Origin: JAHRAW01 sp028066695
GTDB taxonomy: Bacteria > Pseudomonadota > Gammaproteobacteria > Arenicellales > Poriferihabitantaceae
Direction of reading: 5' to 3'
Assembly: GCA_963457535.1 (NCBI GenBank)
Contig: OY734803.1
Span: 806,001-870,000 of the forward strand
Length of the DNA: 64,000 bases
The position numbers were made by a program, and so were the translations under genes. Shown here piece by piece: positions 25,545 through 33,515 of this stretch (positions are counted from its first letter, which is position 1; every line of letters begins with the position of its first letter). The notes beneath the pieces are model-generated. The model made no database searches. It was not told the origin of the DNA and saw nothing but the letters and a program-made list of their open reading frames with translations.

Positions 25545-26630
25545 ATGATCCATATAAACCATAGCAGTCGAAAAAAATATGTTGCCGTCGTTTTTGCGGC
25601 CACCTTGGGCATGGTTCTGCTTGTGTCGGGTTGCCTTCAAGTGGCGGCTATCGCCACTACGGTTGTCGATCAATTCGGCAAGAAAAATAAGGAGGAAGAG
25701 GCGGAAGAAGCCCGGCAACAACAACTGCAGGACGATGCCGCGGCAAAAAAAATTGAGAATGAAAGGACCATGGCCAAACTCAAATCGCTGCCCGCCGCAG
25801 AACTGGACTCGCGCATCTTTGACGCAGCAGAGTTCCACAGCATTGCGAAAATTCGGCAATTGCTGGATGCCGGCGCGGATGTCAACGCAAGAAACAGGCG
25901 GTATGAAACGCCGCTGCATCGGGCTGCCGAACGCGGGCGCACAAAAGTCATCTCCGTGTTGATTGCCGAGGGCGCGGATGTCAATGCAAAAAACAGCAGC
26001 GGCTATACGCCGTTAAGGTCGGCGATCAACGAAAGCGGCGAGCATACAAGCGCCGTCAAGGCGCTGATTTCCGCGGGCGCGGATGTGCGCGCGAGGAACA
26101 ATGCCGGCTATGCGCTGTTTTTGCATCGGGCCGCAGACCTGGGGCACGCGAAAATTGCCCGTCAGTTGATCGCCGCAGGCGCGGTTGTCAACGCGAGAGA
26201 CGGTCGTGGCAATGCGCCTTTGCATATGGCGGCGCATGGCAAATCAACGACAGCCGCCCTTGAAGCATTGATTGCCGCAAATGCGAATGTCAATGCGAAA
26301 AACAAAGGCGGCCGTACGCCACTGCATGTGGCGGTCAGTCCCACGAGGCTTGACGGGGATGACTCTCATATCCCGCTTCCTTATGACTCCGTGAACAGTC
26401 GCACTGCCACCAAGATTTTGATTGCCTCGGGCGCGAATGTCAATGCGAAAGACAACAACGGCCATACGCCGTTACATTTGGTGGCGTTCGACGGGAATGT
26501 GCCTTTCATCAAAACCCTGCTCAAAGCGGGCGCAAATCCCGAAATCAAATCCGAAAATGGCCACACTGCGGGGAAATATTGCTCCAGAAAGCATCGCGCC
26601 TCAGACTGCAGGGCATGGCTGAAACCGTAG
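25545..26630 (+). CDS. Ankyrin-repeat lipoprotein
   Basis: 361 residues from ATG 25545, chosen so that a short basic N-terminus precedes the hydrophobic core and lipobox LVSGC (Cys30); an earlier in-frame ATG at 25482 would bury the signal. A charged, coiled-coil-like E/Q/A-rich stretch (~50-85) is followed by about seven ankyrin repeats with the DAGADVNARN...TPLHRAAERG pattern, and a short Cys-containing tail (KYCSRKHRASDC). It is probably anchored to a membrane facing the periplasm. Ankyrin repeats mediate protein binding; no partner can be named. The repeats are similar in DNA as well, consistent with expansion by duplication. Confidence 0.85.
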   Translation: MIHINHSSRKKYVAVVFAATLGMVLLVSGCLQVAAIATTVVDQFGKKNKEEEAEEARQQQLQDDAAAKKIENERTMAKLKSLPAAELDSRIFDAAEFHSIAKIRQLLDAGADVNARNRRYETPLHRAAERGRTKVISVLIAEGADVNAKNSSGYTPLRSAINESGEHTSAVKALISAGADVRARNNAGYALFLHRAADLGHAKIARQLIAAGAVVNARDGRGNAPLHMAAHGKSTTAALEALIAANANVNAKNKGGRTPLHVAVSPTRLDGDDSHIPLPYDSVNSRTATKILIASGANVNAKDNNGHTPLHLVAFDGNVPFIKTLLKAGANPEIKSENGHTAGKYCSRKHRASDCRAWLKP

Positions 26631-26703
26631 TCGCGCAACCGCCCGGGCTTTTGCGGCGGCGCGTTTGCAGCCATCAAATCTCCCCCGGCCCCGATTCAAT
26701 CCG

Positions 26704-27501
26704 ATGAAAATCATCACCTGGAATGTAAACGGCATTCGCGCCGTGGAGCGCAAGGGCGAACTGCAGAAACTCGTCAAGAAGCACAAGCCGGATGTGCTGA
26801 TGCTGCAGGAAGTCAAGGGCGAGGCGTCGCAGTTCGGCAAATTTCTCCGCGAAAACCCGGCCTTCCACCAGCGCTACCACAGCGCCGAGAAGCGCGGCTA
26901 TGCCGGCACCGGAATGTGGGTCGCGGCGCCGCTGTTTGCGTCGCTGAAAGACGCGAAGTTTGGCGCGGTCATTCCGGGCGCGCCGAACGCGGACGAGGGG
27001 CGGCTTACGCAGTTGTCGTTTTCGCGCGGCGGCAAGAAGTGGGAGTTGCTGTCAATTTATTTTCCGAACGGCGGCAAAAGCGAAAAGGCGTGGGAGGAGA
27101 AACTGGTGTTTTACCGGCGCACGCTGGCCTACATGAACAAACTGCGCAAGCGCGGCGCGGTGGTGCTGGTCGGCGGCGACATGAATGTCGCGCACAACGA
27201 AATTGATCTGGCGCGGCCGAAAGACAACGACGGCAAGATCGGCTTTCACCCGAAAGAGCGCGCGTGGATGGACCGCGTAATCGCCGACGGCTGGGCCGAT
27301 GTGTGGCGCGCGCGCAATCCGGATGCGCGCGATGTGTATTCGTGGTGGCACATGATCTCCCGCGCGCGCGCGCGCAATGTCGGCTGGCGAATTGATTATT
27401 TCTTGCTGGCGCGCGAGCATTTGTCGCGCGTCTCGGATGCGAGGTATTTGGACAAGCAGATGGGCTCGGACCACTGCCCGCTTTTGATTGAGATGAAATA
27501 A
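26704..27501 (+). CDS. xth: Exodeoxyribonuclease III
   Basis: 265 residues from ATG 26704 (MKIITWNVNGIRA). The AP-endonuclease/EEP fold is intact: N9, the metal-binding glutamate in LQEVKGE (E36), the tyrosine strand LLSIYFPNGG, VVLVGGDMNVAHNEID with the catalytic Asp/Asn, YSWWHM, WRIDYFLL and the terminal GSDHCPLLIEM with the Asp-His pair. It repairs abasic sites and degrades duplex DNA 3' to 5'. It converges with metZ; 14 bases separate the two ends. Confidence 0.95.
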   Translation: MKIITWNVNGIRAVERKGELQKLVKKHKPDVLMLQEVKGEASQFGKFLRENPAFHQRYHSAEKRGYAGTGMWVAAPLFASLKDAKFGAVIPGAPNADEGRLTQLSFSRGGKKWELLSIYFPNGGKSEKAWEEKLVFYRRTLAYMNKLRKRGAVVLVGGDMNVAHNEIDLARPKDNDGKIGFHPKERAWMDRVIADGWADVWRARNPDARDVYSWWHMISRARARNVGWRIDYFLLAREHLSRVSDARYLDKQMGSDHCPLLIEMK

Positions 27502-27515
27502 GAAGTGATGCGGAA

Positions 27516-28700
27516 TTAAATTTCCGCGAGCCCGCGCTCCAAATCCGTGATCAAATCGTCGGCGTGTTCCAGCCCGGCGGCGACGCGCACCAGATTGTCC
27601 GTGATGCCGGCGCGCGCGCGTTCTTCGGCGGTGATGCGCGCGTGGGTAGTGGTGGCTGGGTGGGTGATGGTGGTTTTCGCGTCTCCGAGGTTGGCGGTCA
27701 CGGAAATTAACCGCGTGCGGTCGATGACGCGCCACGCCGCCTCGCGTCCGCCGCGCACTTCAAACGCGACCACGCCGCCGAAGCCGCGGTGGCGGGTTTT
27801 TGCCAACTCGTGCTGCGGGTGCGACGGCAGACCCGGGTAATGCACTTTTTGCACGGCCGGATGCGCGTGCAGATGTTCGGCGATGCGCATCGCATTCGCG
27901 CAGTGGCGCTGCATGCGAAGCGCGAGCGTCTCCAAACCCTTGGCGAAAACCCAGGCATTGAACGGGCTCATGCAGGGGCCGGTGGTGCGCAGCATGTTGA
28001 AAAGTTCGTCGTGAATTTTTTGGTCGTCGGTAACCAGCGCGCCGCCGACGCAGCGCCCCTGCCCGTCCAAATATTTGGTCGCGGTGTGCACCACGATGTC
28101 GGCGCCGTGAGCGAGCGGCTGCTGCATTACCGGCGTGAAAAAACAGTTGTCCACCGCGAGCGGCGCGCCGGCGGCTTTGGCGATGGCGGCGATCGCTGCA
28201 ACATCGGCGATTTCGCACAGCGGATTGGACGGCGACTCCAGAAAAAACAGCCGCGTGTTCGGGCGCGCGGCGGCGCGCCATGCGTCGGTGTCGGTGAGTT
28301 TGACGAAAGTGGTGTCAATGCCGAAGCGCGCGAACACTTTGGTGAACACCGACATGGTGGAGCCGAACAACTCGCGCGACGCGACCACATGGTCGCCGGC
28401 TTTCAACAGCGCGAGCAGCAGGCCGGAGACCGCGGCCATGCCGGACGCGGTCGCCACGGCGAAGCGGCCGCCTTCCAGCGCGGCGAGGCGCTCTTCAAAC
28501 AGGCGGACGCTCGGGTTGGTGAAGCGCGAATAGACATTGCCGTCTTGTTCGCCGGAAAACATCTCGGCGGCCTGCGCGGCGTCGTCAAAGACGAAACTGG
28601 AGGTGGCGAAGATCGGCTCGTTGTGCTCGCGCTCGGCGCCGCGGCGCTGGCCGCTTCGCACCGCGGCGGTTTGCGGGTGGAGTTTGGGGGGATTGGACAT
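27516..28700 (-). CDS. metZ: O-succinylhomoserine sulfhydrylase
   Basis: 394 residues from ATG 28700. A Cys/Met-metabolism PLP enzyme: the PLP lysine is K209 in HTATKYLDGQG, with SRFTNPSV, ATASGMAAVSG and LESPSNPL motifs. LFGSTMSVFTKVF and TGPCMSPFNAWVFAKGLETL are typical of MetZ rather than MetB/MetC. It makes homocysteine directly from O-succinylhomoserine and sulfide. Transcription starts at a good promoter (28856-28884) and passes a SAM-II riboswitch and an intrinsic terminator before the gene, giving direct feedback by the end product SAM. The leader is about 150 bases. Confidence 0.93.
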   Translation of the reverse strand: MSNPPKLHPQTAAVRSGQRRGAEREHNEPIFATSSFVFDDAAQAAEMFSGEQDGNVYSRFTNPSVRLFEERLAALEGGRFAVATASGMAAVSGLLLALLKAGDHVVASRELFGSTMSVFTKVFARFGIDTTFVKLTDTDAWRAAARPNTRLFFLESPSNPLCEIADVAAIAAIAKAAGAPLAVDNCFFTPVMQQPLAHGADIVVHTATKYLDGQGRCVGGALVTDDQKIHDELFNMLRTTGPCMSPFNAWVFAKGLETLALRMQRHCANAMRIAEHLHAHPAVQKVHYPGLPSHPQHELAKTRHRGFGGVVAFEVRGGREAAWRVIDRTRLISVTANLGDAKTTITHPATTTHARITAEERARAGITDNLVRVAAGLEHADDLITDLERGLAEI

Positions 28701-28746
28701 GCGCGCATCCTCATTGGGTTGAGGTTGTGAAAAGTAGCGGGCATGC

Positions 28747-28784
28747 AAAAAAACCCGCCCCGGCTTGCAGCCAAAGCGGGGCGG
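28747..28784 (-). terminator. Intrinsic terminator in the metZ leader
   Basis: Read on the minus strand, CCGCCCCG (28784-28777) pairs with CGGGGCGG (28762-28755), and seven T follow (28753-28747). It lies between the SAM-II aptamer and the metZ start, so it is part of the riboswitch expression platform and not the end of a gene. Confidence 0.85.
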
Positions 28785-28796
28785 CGCGGGCGCCGT

Positions 28797-28848
28797 TCCT
28801 CTTTAGCCGCATTTATTAGGCGCCCGCAAGCGAATCAAATCGGCGCCG
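28797..28848 (-). ncRNA. SAM-II (SAM-alpha) riboswitch aptamer upstream of metZ
   Basis: On the minus strand the ~51-base element shows the SAM-II blocks in order and at native spacing: P1 5' strand GGCGCC, the loop GATTTGA, an internal CGCTTGC stretch, P1 3' strand GGCGCC (28824-28819), the conserved AATAAATG, and the 3' pseudoknot strand GCTAAAGAGG (28807-28798). It aligns without gaps to the well-known environmental metX SAM-II element as I remember it. SAM binding is expected to lower metZ expression. The predicted transcription start (~28849) lies right at the 5' edge of the aptamer. Confidence 0.88.
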
Positions 28849-28855
28849 TTTGGAA

Positions 28856-28884
28856 ATGCTAGCCGCGGACGGCGCGGCTGTCAA
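28856..28884 (-). promoter_or_regulatory. metZ promoter
   Basis: Minus strand TTGACA (28884-28879), a 17-base spacer and TAGCAT (28861-28856). The start point falls immediately before the SAM-II aptamer, which supports both calls. Confidence 0.65.
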
Positions 28885-28957
28885 GCGGCGCGCGCAAAAA
28901 AATCGCGCGGGAAATGCCGGCGAAAAACCGCCGCAGAAAATCAAATGCGCGGGCGGG

Positions 28958-28963
28958 TATAAT
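28958..28963 (+). promoter_or_regulatory. -10 element for trpBA
   Basis: A perfect TATAAT preceded by GGG lies about 50 bases before the trpB ATG. No clear -35 is present. It faces away from the metZ promoter, so 28700-29013 is a divergent regulatory region. Confidence 0.45.
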
Positions 28964-29013
28964 TTGCAACCCCACCCGCACCGCACGACTCCGCGTCATA
29001 CCGCGTCATATAC

Positions 29014-30240
29014 ATGAGCGCATCCCTGCAAACCGCCCCCGAATCCTACCGCGCCGGCCCGGACGAGCGCGGCCACTTCGGCGGTTTCGGCGGGCGTTTT
29101 GTCGCCGAGACGCTGATGCCGCTGATTTTGGAAGTGGAGCGCGCCTACATGCGCGAGCGCGAAAACCCGGAGTTTCGCCGCGACTTTGAATACTACGCGC
29201 GCGACTACATCGGCCGGCCGAGCCCGCTGTATTTCGCCGAGCGCCTGACCGAAAAACTCGGCGGCGCGAAAGTGTATTTCAAGCGCGACGAGTTGAACCA
29301 CACCGGCGCGCACAAGATCAACAACACCCTCGGGCAGATTTTGCTGGCGCGGCGCATGGGCAAGCAGCGCATCATCGCCGAGACCGGCGCCGGGCAGCAC
29401 GGCGTCGCCACCGCCACGGTGTGCGCGCTGTTTGATTTGCCGTGCGTGGTGTACATGGGCGAGACCGACATCGCGCGCCAGGCGCCGAATGTGTTTCGCA
29501 TGAAATTGCTCGGCGCCGAAGTGGTGCCGGTGAAAAGCGGAAACGCGACGCTCAAAGACGCGATGAACGAAGCGCTGCGCGACTGGGTCGCGCATGTGGA
29601 TGACACTTTCTACATCATCGGCACGGCCGCCGGGCCGCACCCCTACCCGCAAATGGTGCGCGACTTTCAGAGCGTCATCGGAGAAGAGGCGCGCCGCCAA
29701 CTTGAGGAGCGCGAAAACGCGCTGCCCGATTTGCTGGTCGCCTGCATCGGCGGCGGCTCCAACGCCATCGGGCTGTTTCATACTTTTCTGGACGAGCCGT
29801 CGGTGCGCATGGTCGGCGTGGAGGCGGCCGGGCGCGGCATCAAGAGCGGCGAACACGCGGCCTCGCTTTCCGGCGGGCAGCCCGGCGTGCTGCACGGCAA
29901 CCGCACCTATTTGCTGCAGGACGACGACGGGCAAATTCGCGACGCGCATTCCATTTCGGCCGGGCTGGATTACCCCGGCGTCGGTCCCGAGCACGCCTGG
30001 CTGTTTGAAAGCGGGCGCGTGGAATACGCGGCCGTGACCGACAAGGAGGCGCTGGAGGCGTTCCAATTGTGCTGCCGCACCGAGGGCATCATTCCGGCGC
30101 TGGAGCCGTCGCACGCGCTCGCCTATGTGTCGCAGGTCGCGCCGAAGATGCGCGCGGAAAAAATCATCATGATGAATTTGTGCGGGCGCGGCGACAAGGA
30201 TGTGTTCACCGTCGCCGAGGCGCTGGGCATAAAGTTGTGA
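29014..30240 (+). CDS. trpB: Tryptophan synthase beta chain
   Basis: 408 residues. N-terminal GHFGGFGGRFVAETLMP, PLP lysine K101 in NHTGAHKINN, ETGAGQHGVATA and the PLP phosphate loop GGGSNAIG are all present. It condenses indole with serine to form tryptophan in the alpha2-beta2 complex. It overlaps trpA by four bases (GTGA). The trpF gene that usually precedes trpBA in proteobacteria is absent here; divergent metZ lies upstream instead. Confidence 0.96.
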   Translation: MSASLQTAPESYRAGPDERGHFGGFGGRFVAETLMPLILEVERAYMRERENPEFRRDFEYYARDYIGRPSPLYFAERLTEKLGGAKVYFKRDELNHTGAHKINNTLGQILLARRMGKQRIIAETGAGQHGVATATVCALFDLPCVVYMGETDIARQAPNVFRMKLLGAEVVPVKSGNATLKDAMNEALRDWVAHVDDTFYIIGTAAGPHPYPQMVRDFQSVIGEEARRQLEERENALPDLLVACIGGGSNAIGLFHTFLDEPSVRMVGVEAAGRGIKSGEHAASLSGGQPGVLHGNRTYLLQDDDGQIRDAHSISAGLDYPGVGPEHAWLFESGRVEYAAVTDKEALEAFQLCCRTEGIIPALEPSHALAYVSQVAPKMRAEKIIMMNLCGRGDKDVFTVAEALGIKL

Positions 30241-31079
30241 GCGAAGAAGGCAGCCGCGCCGAGGAGACCCGCCTCGGGCGCCGTTTTGCGGAAATAAAAA
30301 AAGAGGGGCGCACCGGACTGGTCACCTTCATCACCGCCGGCGACCCCGATGTGGAAATTTCCACGCGCATTTTGCGCGGCCTGCCGCAGGCCGGCGCCGA
30401 CATCATTGAACTCGGCATGCCGTTCTCCGACCCGATGGCCGACGGCCCGGCGATTCAGGCCGCGAGCCAGCGCGCGCTGCGCTCCGGCGCGACCCTGCGC
30501 ATCACGCTGGCGATGGCGCGCGTGTTCCGCCGCGAAGACCGCGACACGCCGCTGATACTGATGGGCTACTACAACCCGATTCACCGCTACGGCGTCCGCA
30601 AATTTTTGGACGAGGCATTGGACGCCGGCGTCGACGGCCTGATCATCGTGGACCTGCCGCCCGAGGAAGACGACGAGTTGTGCCATCCCTGCCTGACCGC
30701 GGGCATGCATTGGATTCGCCTGACCACCCCGACCACCGACGCGGCGCGCCTCGCGCGCGTGTTGGAAAACGCCTCGGGTTTCGTCTACCACGTCGCCATC
30801 GCCGGCATCACCGGCACCGCCTCGGCGGAAAAAGCGGAAATCCAAAACGCGGTCGCCGAACTGCGCAAGCACACCGACCTGCCAATCGCCGTCGGCTTCG
30901 GCATCAAAACCGCCGACCAAGCCTCCGACATCGCCGGCGCCGCCGACGCGGTGGTGATCGGCTCGGCGCTGATTGACCGCATCGCCTCCGGCGTGGAAAA
31001 CAAAGCCGAACGCGATGAAATTATTTCAAGCGTGCACGGCTTCGTCAGCAAACTGGCGATTGGGCTGCGGAAGGAGTAG
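30237..31079 (+). CDS. trpA: Tryptophan synthase alpha chain
   Basis: 280 residues from GTG 30237, overlapping the trpB stop. The (beta/alpha)8 barrel shows LVTFITAGDPD, ELGMPFSDPMADGPAIQ with the catalytic glutamate, ILMGYYNPIHRYG, GLIIVDLPPEE with the catalytic aspartate, and VGFGIKTADQA. It cleaves indole-3-glycerol phosphate to indole, which is channelled to TrpB. Length fits the family. Confidence 0.96.
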   Translation: MSEEGSRAEETRLGRRFAEIKKEGRTGLVTFITAGDPDVEISTRILRGLPQAGADIIELGMPFSDPMADGPAIQAASQRALRSGATLRITLAMARVFRREDRDTPLILMGYYNPIHRYGVRKFLDEALDAGVDGLIIVDLPPEEDDELCHPCLTAGMHWIRLTTPTTDAARLARVLENASGFVYHVAIAGITGTASAEKAEIQNAVAELRKHTDLPIAVGFGIKTADQASDIAGAADAVVIGSALIDRIASGVENKAERDEIISSVHGFVSKLAIGLRKE

Positions 31080-31090
31080 CGGGCCGGCGC

Positions 31091-31879
31091 TCACCCGGCC
31101 AAGTCCCGCAGCGACTTCGTTGCGGCGCCATACGCCATGACCTGTCGGCGCACTTCCACCCCAGGGCCAAGGTGTTTTTGCAAAAGCGCCAGTATGTCCG
31201 GGCCGTTGATTCTGCATTTCGCCTGCCTGTGGTGCAGTTTGCTGTCGGTGCGTATTTCGATTTCCCCGACATTTCTCGCAAGCCGGAATATCACTTTCTG
31301 CGCATCCGTCTGCAGTCGAGTGCGCGCGCGCGAATTCACAACTTCTATGTTCTCTGAAAGGACGCGCTCAACATCGGCATGAAAGAAAACATGGAAGATT
31401 TTTGCAGATGCCTGCTTTTCGCCCAGTTCTTTTGGAAGGATGCTCAAATAACTGACCTCGCCGCCGTTGAACAGTGCTTTGTTGAAAAACGCCGCCAGCA
31501 TGTTCGGCTTGTTGAGTTCCGCGCACAGCAATTTCATGGGACGCTGCAAACCCGTTTTTGCCCGCATTTTGTCTTTCTTGTATTCCTCCCATTCCGCCGG
31601 AAAAGCATCAATGCATTCAATCATCAGCGCGGACAAATTGCCCAGCCCCTTGAATGCCGTGTTGCTCTCAAATCGCGCCCGGCCGTAGAGGAACACCTGC
31701 CACCAAGTGCCGCCTTTGACCGAATAGATGCGGTGTTTTTTGTCGATTACATCTTTCTTGTCGGTCTGCCCGCCCTGGTTGACCTCGCCGCCGATGCATT
31801 CGGCAAAGTCATACTCGTGCAAATGCCCGCCGATTTTCTTCAGCGATGCATCCGTGGAAGTCATTGCGCGCTTTTTCAC
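31091..31879 (-). CDS. Putative type II restriction endonuclease paired with the adjacent methyltransferase
   Basis: 262 residues from GTG 31879, overlapping the methyltransferase stop by four bases; ATG 31864 is an alternative. Near the N-terminus, GGEVNQGGQTDKKDVIDKK followed by RIYSVKGGTWWQVF gives an acidic residue (D43) and K55 at PD-(D/E)XK-like spacing. The family is not one I can name, and no recognition site is proposed. The rest is unassigned alpha/beta sequence with many lysines. Its GC is clearly lower than that of leuD and trpA on either side. Overlap with a DNA methyltransferase gene and the nuclease-like motif together make a restriction enzyme the best reading. Confidence 0.65.
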   Translation of the reverse strand: MKKRAMTSTDASLKKIGGHLHEYDFAECIGGEVNQGGQTDKKDVIDKKHRIYSVKGGTWWQVFLYGRARFESNTAFKGLGNLSALMIECIDAFPAEWEEYKKDKMRAKTGLQRPMKLLCAELNKPNMLAAFFNKALFNGGEVSYLSILPKELGEKQASAKIFHVFFHADVERVLSENIEVVNSRARTRLQTDAQKVIFRLARNVGEIEIRTDSKLHHRQAKCRINGPDILALLQKHLGPGVEVRRQVMAYGAATKSLRDLAG

Positions 31880-32862
31880 TGCCGCGGCGGCCGCACGATG
31901 AGAAGTTCATGGGAGGATTTGACATGTCCGTTTCCGCTTTCAATGCGGTTTGCGCCGATGCGGGTTTCGCCCTGCCCGAGCGTGTATTGCCATGACACCT
32001 CAATGATGCGGCAGCCGGAATACCAGTCGCGAATCACGGCGCAGTCGTTGTAGGACAGCACGAAACCGCCGCGGTGCTCGCGCAGCAAATCGCGCAGGCG
32101 GCGGTGGTCAAAGTTGTTGTGGTGCACCGGAAAATTGCGCTGCGGGTAGATGCCGCGGAACATCTTGCTGTCGCCGTCCAAATAATACGGCGGGTCGCAA
32201 TACAGAAAGTCTCCACGGTGGCGCGGGAGGGTGCGCTCGAAAGAGCCGCGCCGCACGCTGAGATTCGGGCAGCGGAAAGTTTCCACTTTGCCGAGCAACC
32301 GCGCGGCGCGCGCCGGGTCTTCGTAGATTTTTGACATCCAGCCGAGAAAGCCGGGGCCGTAACTCAGGTTGTGGTTGAACCAGTAGAGCGCGGCGAGTTC
32401 CATTTCGTCCCCGACCGGGCAACTGCCGTCCCAGTGCGCTTTCAGGCGCTGTTTGACTTTGGCGTAATGCTCTTTGTCGGGCCGCCATTTGCGGATGCGC
32501 CGCGCGAGTTGCTGCGGGGAACGCAACTGCATGCGCCAGTAGTTGACCAGAATGTCGAACACGTCGTAACCGCGCACCTGCATGCTGAGTTCATTCGCGC
32601 AGGCGATCTCCACCGAGCCGCCGCCGAAAAACGGCGAGACCAGTTTTTCCAATCCGCCCGGCAATTGCTCGACGACATACCCGACCGCCAGACTCTTGCC
32701 GCCGGCGTAGCGCAACGGCGGTCCGTGGAAGCGGCGGTAGCGGTATTTGCCGCGGCCGGTCAGCCGCGCCAGAAATGCGCGCTTTGATTGTTCGGAGGGC
32801 GGCGGCGCGAGTTCGCCCGGCAAACTTTCCTGAAAAATCTCCTGGTGTTTCAGCATCTGCAT
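31876..32862 (-). CDS. D12-class N6-adenine DNA methyltransferase (type II R-M)
   Basis: 328 residues from ATG 32862; ATG 32856 is a close alternative. The order is that of Dam/D12 (alpha-class) enzymes: PPLRYAGGKS (49-57, SAM-binding N-terminal motif), VSPFFGGGSVE (75-85, motif I), then FLYCDPPYYLDGDS (motif IV, DPPY at 223-226). The C-terminal part has FVLSYNDC and SWQYTLGQGETRIG. It methylates adenine in its site and protects against the enzyme encoded next. The start lies only five bases after the leuD stop, so it is probably read from the leu operon transcript; no separate promoter is visible. Confidence 0.9.
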   Translation of the reverse strand: MQMLKHQEIFQESLPGELAPPPSEQSKRAFLARLTGRGKYRYRRFHGPPLRYAGGKSLAVGYVVEQLPGGLEKLVSPFFGGGSVEIACANELSMQVRGYDVFDILVNYWRMQLRSPQQLARRIRKWRPDKEHYAKVKQRLKAHWDGSCPVGDEMELAALYWFNHNLSYGPGFLGWMSKIYEDPARAARLLGKVETFRCPNLSVRRGSFERTLPRHRGDFLYCDPPYYLDGDSKMFRGIYPQRNFPVHHNNFDHRRLRDLLREHRGGFVLSYNDCAVIRDWYSGCRIIEVSWQYTLGQGETRIGANRIESGNGHVKSSHELLIVRPPRQ

Positions 32863-32867
32863 GCCGC

Positions 32868-33515
32868 CTACGCCACCCGCCCGAACAGCCACGGCGCTTC
32901 TTTTTTTCGCCGGTCTTCGTATTGCCTGATCAGGTCGGCGTGTTCCAGCGTGAGCGCGATGTCGTCCAGGCCGTTTAGCAGGCGGTGTTTTTGCGCGGCT
33001 TCAATTTCAAACGGGATTTCTTCCGAATCGGGCGCGGTGATTTTTTGCGACGGCAAATCCACGCTGAGCGAATAGCCGGGCTGCGATTCCACCGCGGCGA
33101 ACAATGCGTCCACGCGCGCCTCGTCCAGCGCGACCGGCAGCATGCCGTTCTTCATGCAGTTGTTGAAAAAAATGTCGGCAAAACTCGGCGCGATGACGCA
33201 ACGGAAGCCGTAGTCGCGCAGCGCCCAGGCGGCGTGCTCGCGCGACGAGCCGCAGCCGAAGTTGCGCCGCGCCAGCAAAATTTTTGCGCCGGCGTAGCGC
33301 GCGTCGTTCAGCACGAAGTCCGGGTTGGCGCGGCGTTTTGCGTGGTCGCTGGTCAGGTCGCCCTGGTCCAGATAGCGCCACTCGTCAAACAGCACCGCGC
33401 CGAAGCCGGTGCGTTTCAGCGATTTCAAATACTGCTTCGGAATGATCGCGTCGGTGTCCACATTGGCGCGGTCCAACGGCGCGACCAATCCGCTGAGCGT
33501 GGTGAAGGCGTCCAT
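32868..33515 (-). CDS. leuD: 3-isopropylmalate dehydratase small subunit
   Basis: 215 residues from ATG 33515, overlapping the leuC stop (TGATG). Motifs LDRANVDTDAIIPKQYLKS, LLARRNFGCGSSREHAAWAL and APSFADIFFNNCMKNGMLP are complete. With LeuC it isomerises 2- to 3-isopropylmalate in leucine synthesis. leuB, which commonly follows leuCD, is absent; a restriction-modification pair takes its place. Confidence 0.96.
   Translation of the reverse strand: MDAFTTLSGLVAPLDRANVDTDAIIPKQYLKSLKRTGFGAVLFDEWRYLDQGDLTSDHAKRRANPDFVLNDARYAGAKILLARRNFGCGSSREHAAWALRDYGFRCVIAPSFADIFFNNCMKNGMLPVALDEARVDALFAAVESQPGYSLSVDLPSQKITAPDSEEIPFEIEAAQKHRLLNGLDDIALTLEHADLIRQYEDRRKKEAPWLFGRVA

Noticed and set aside
27510..27527. 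GCGGAA/TTCCGC inverted repeat between xth and metZ as a bidirectional terminator
   Set aside because: Only six base pairs, no T run on either side.
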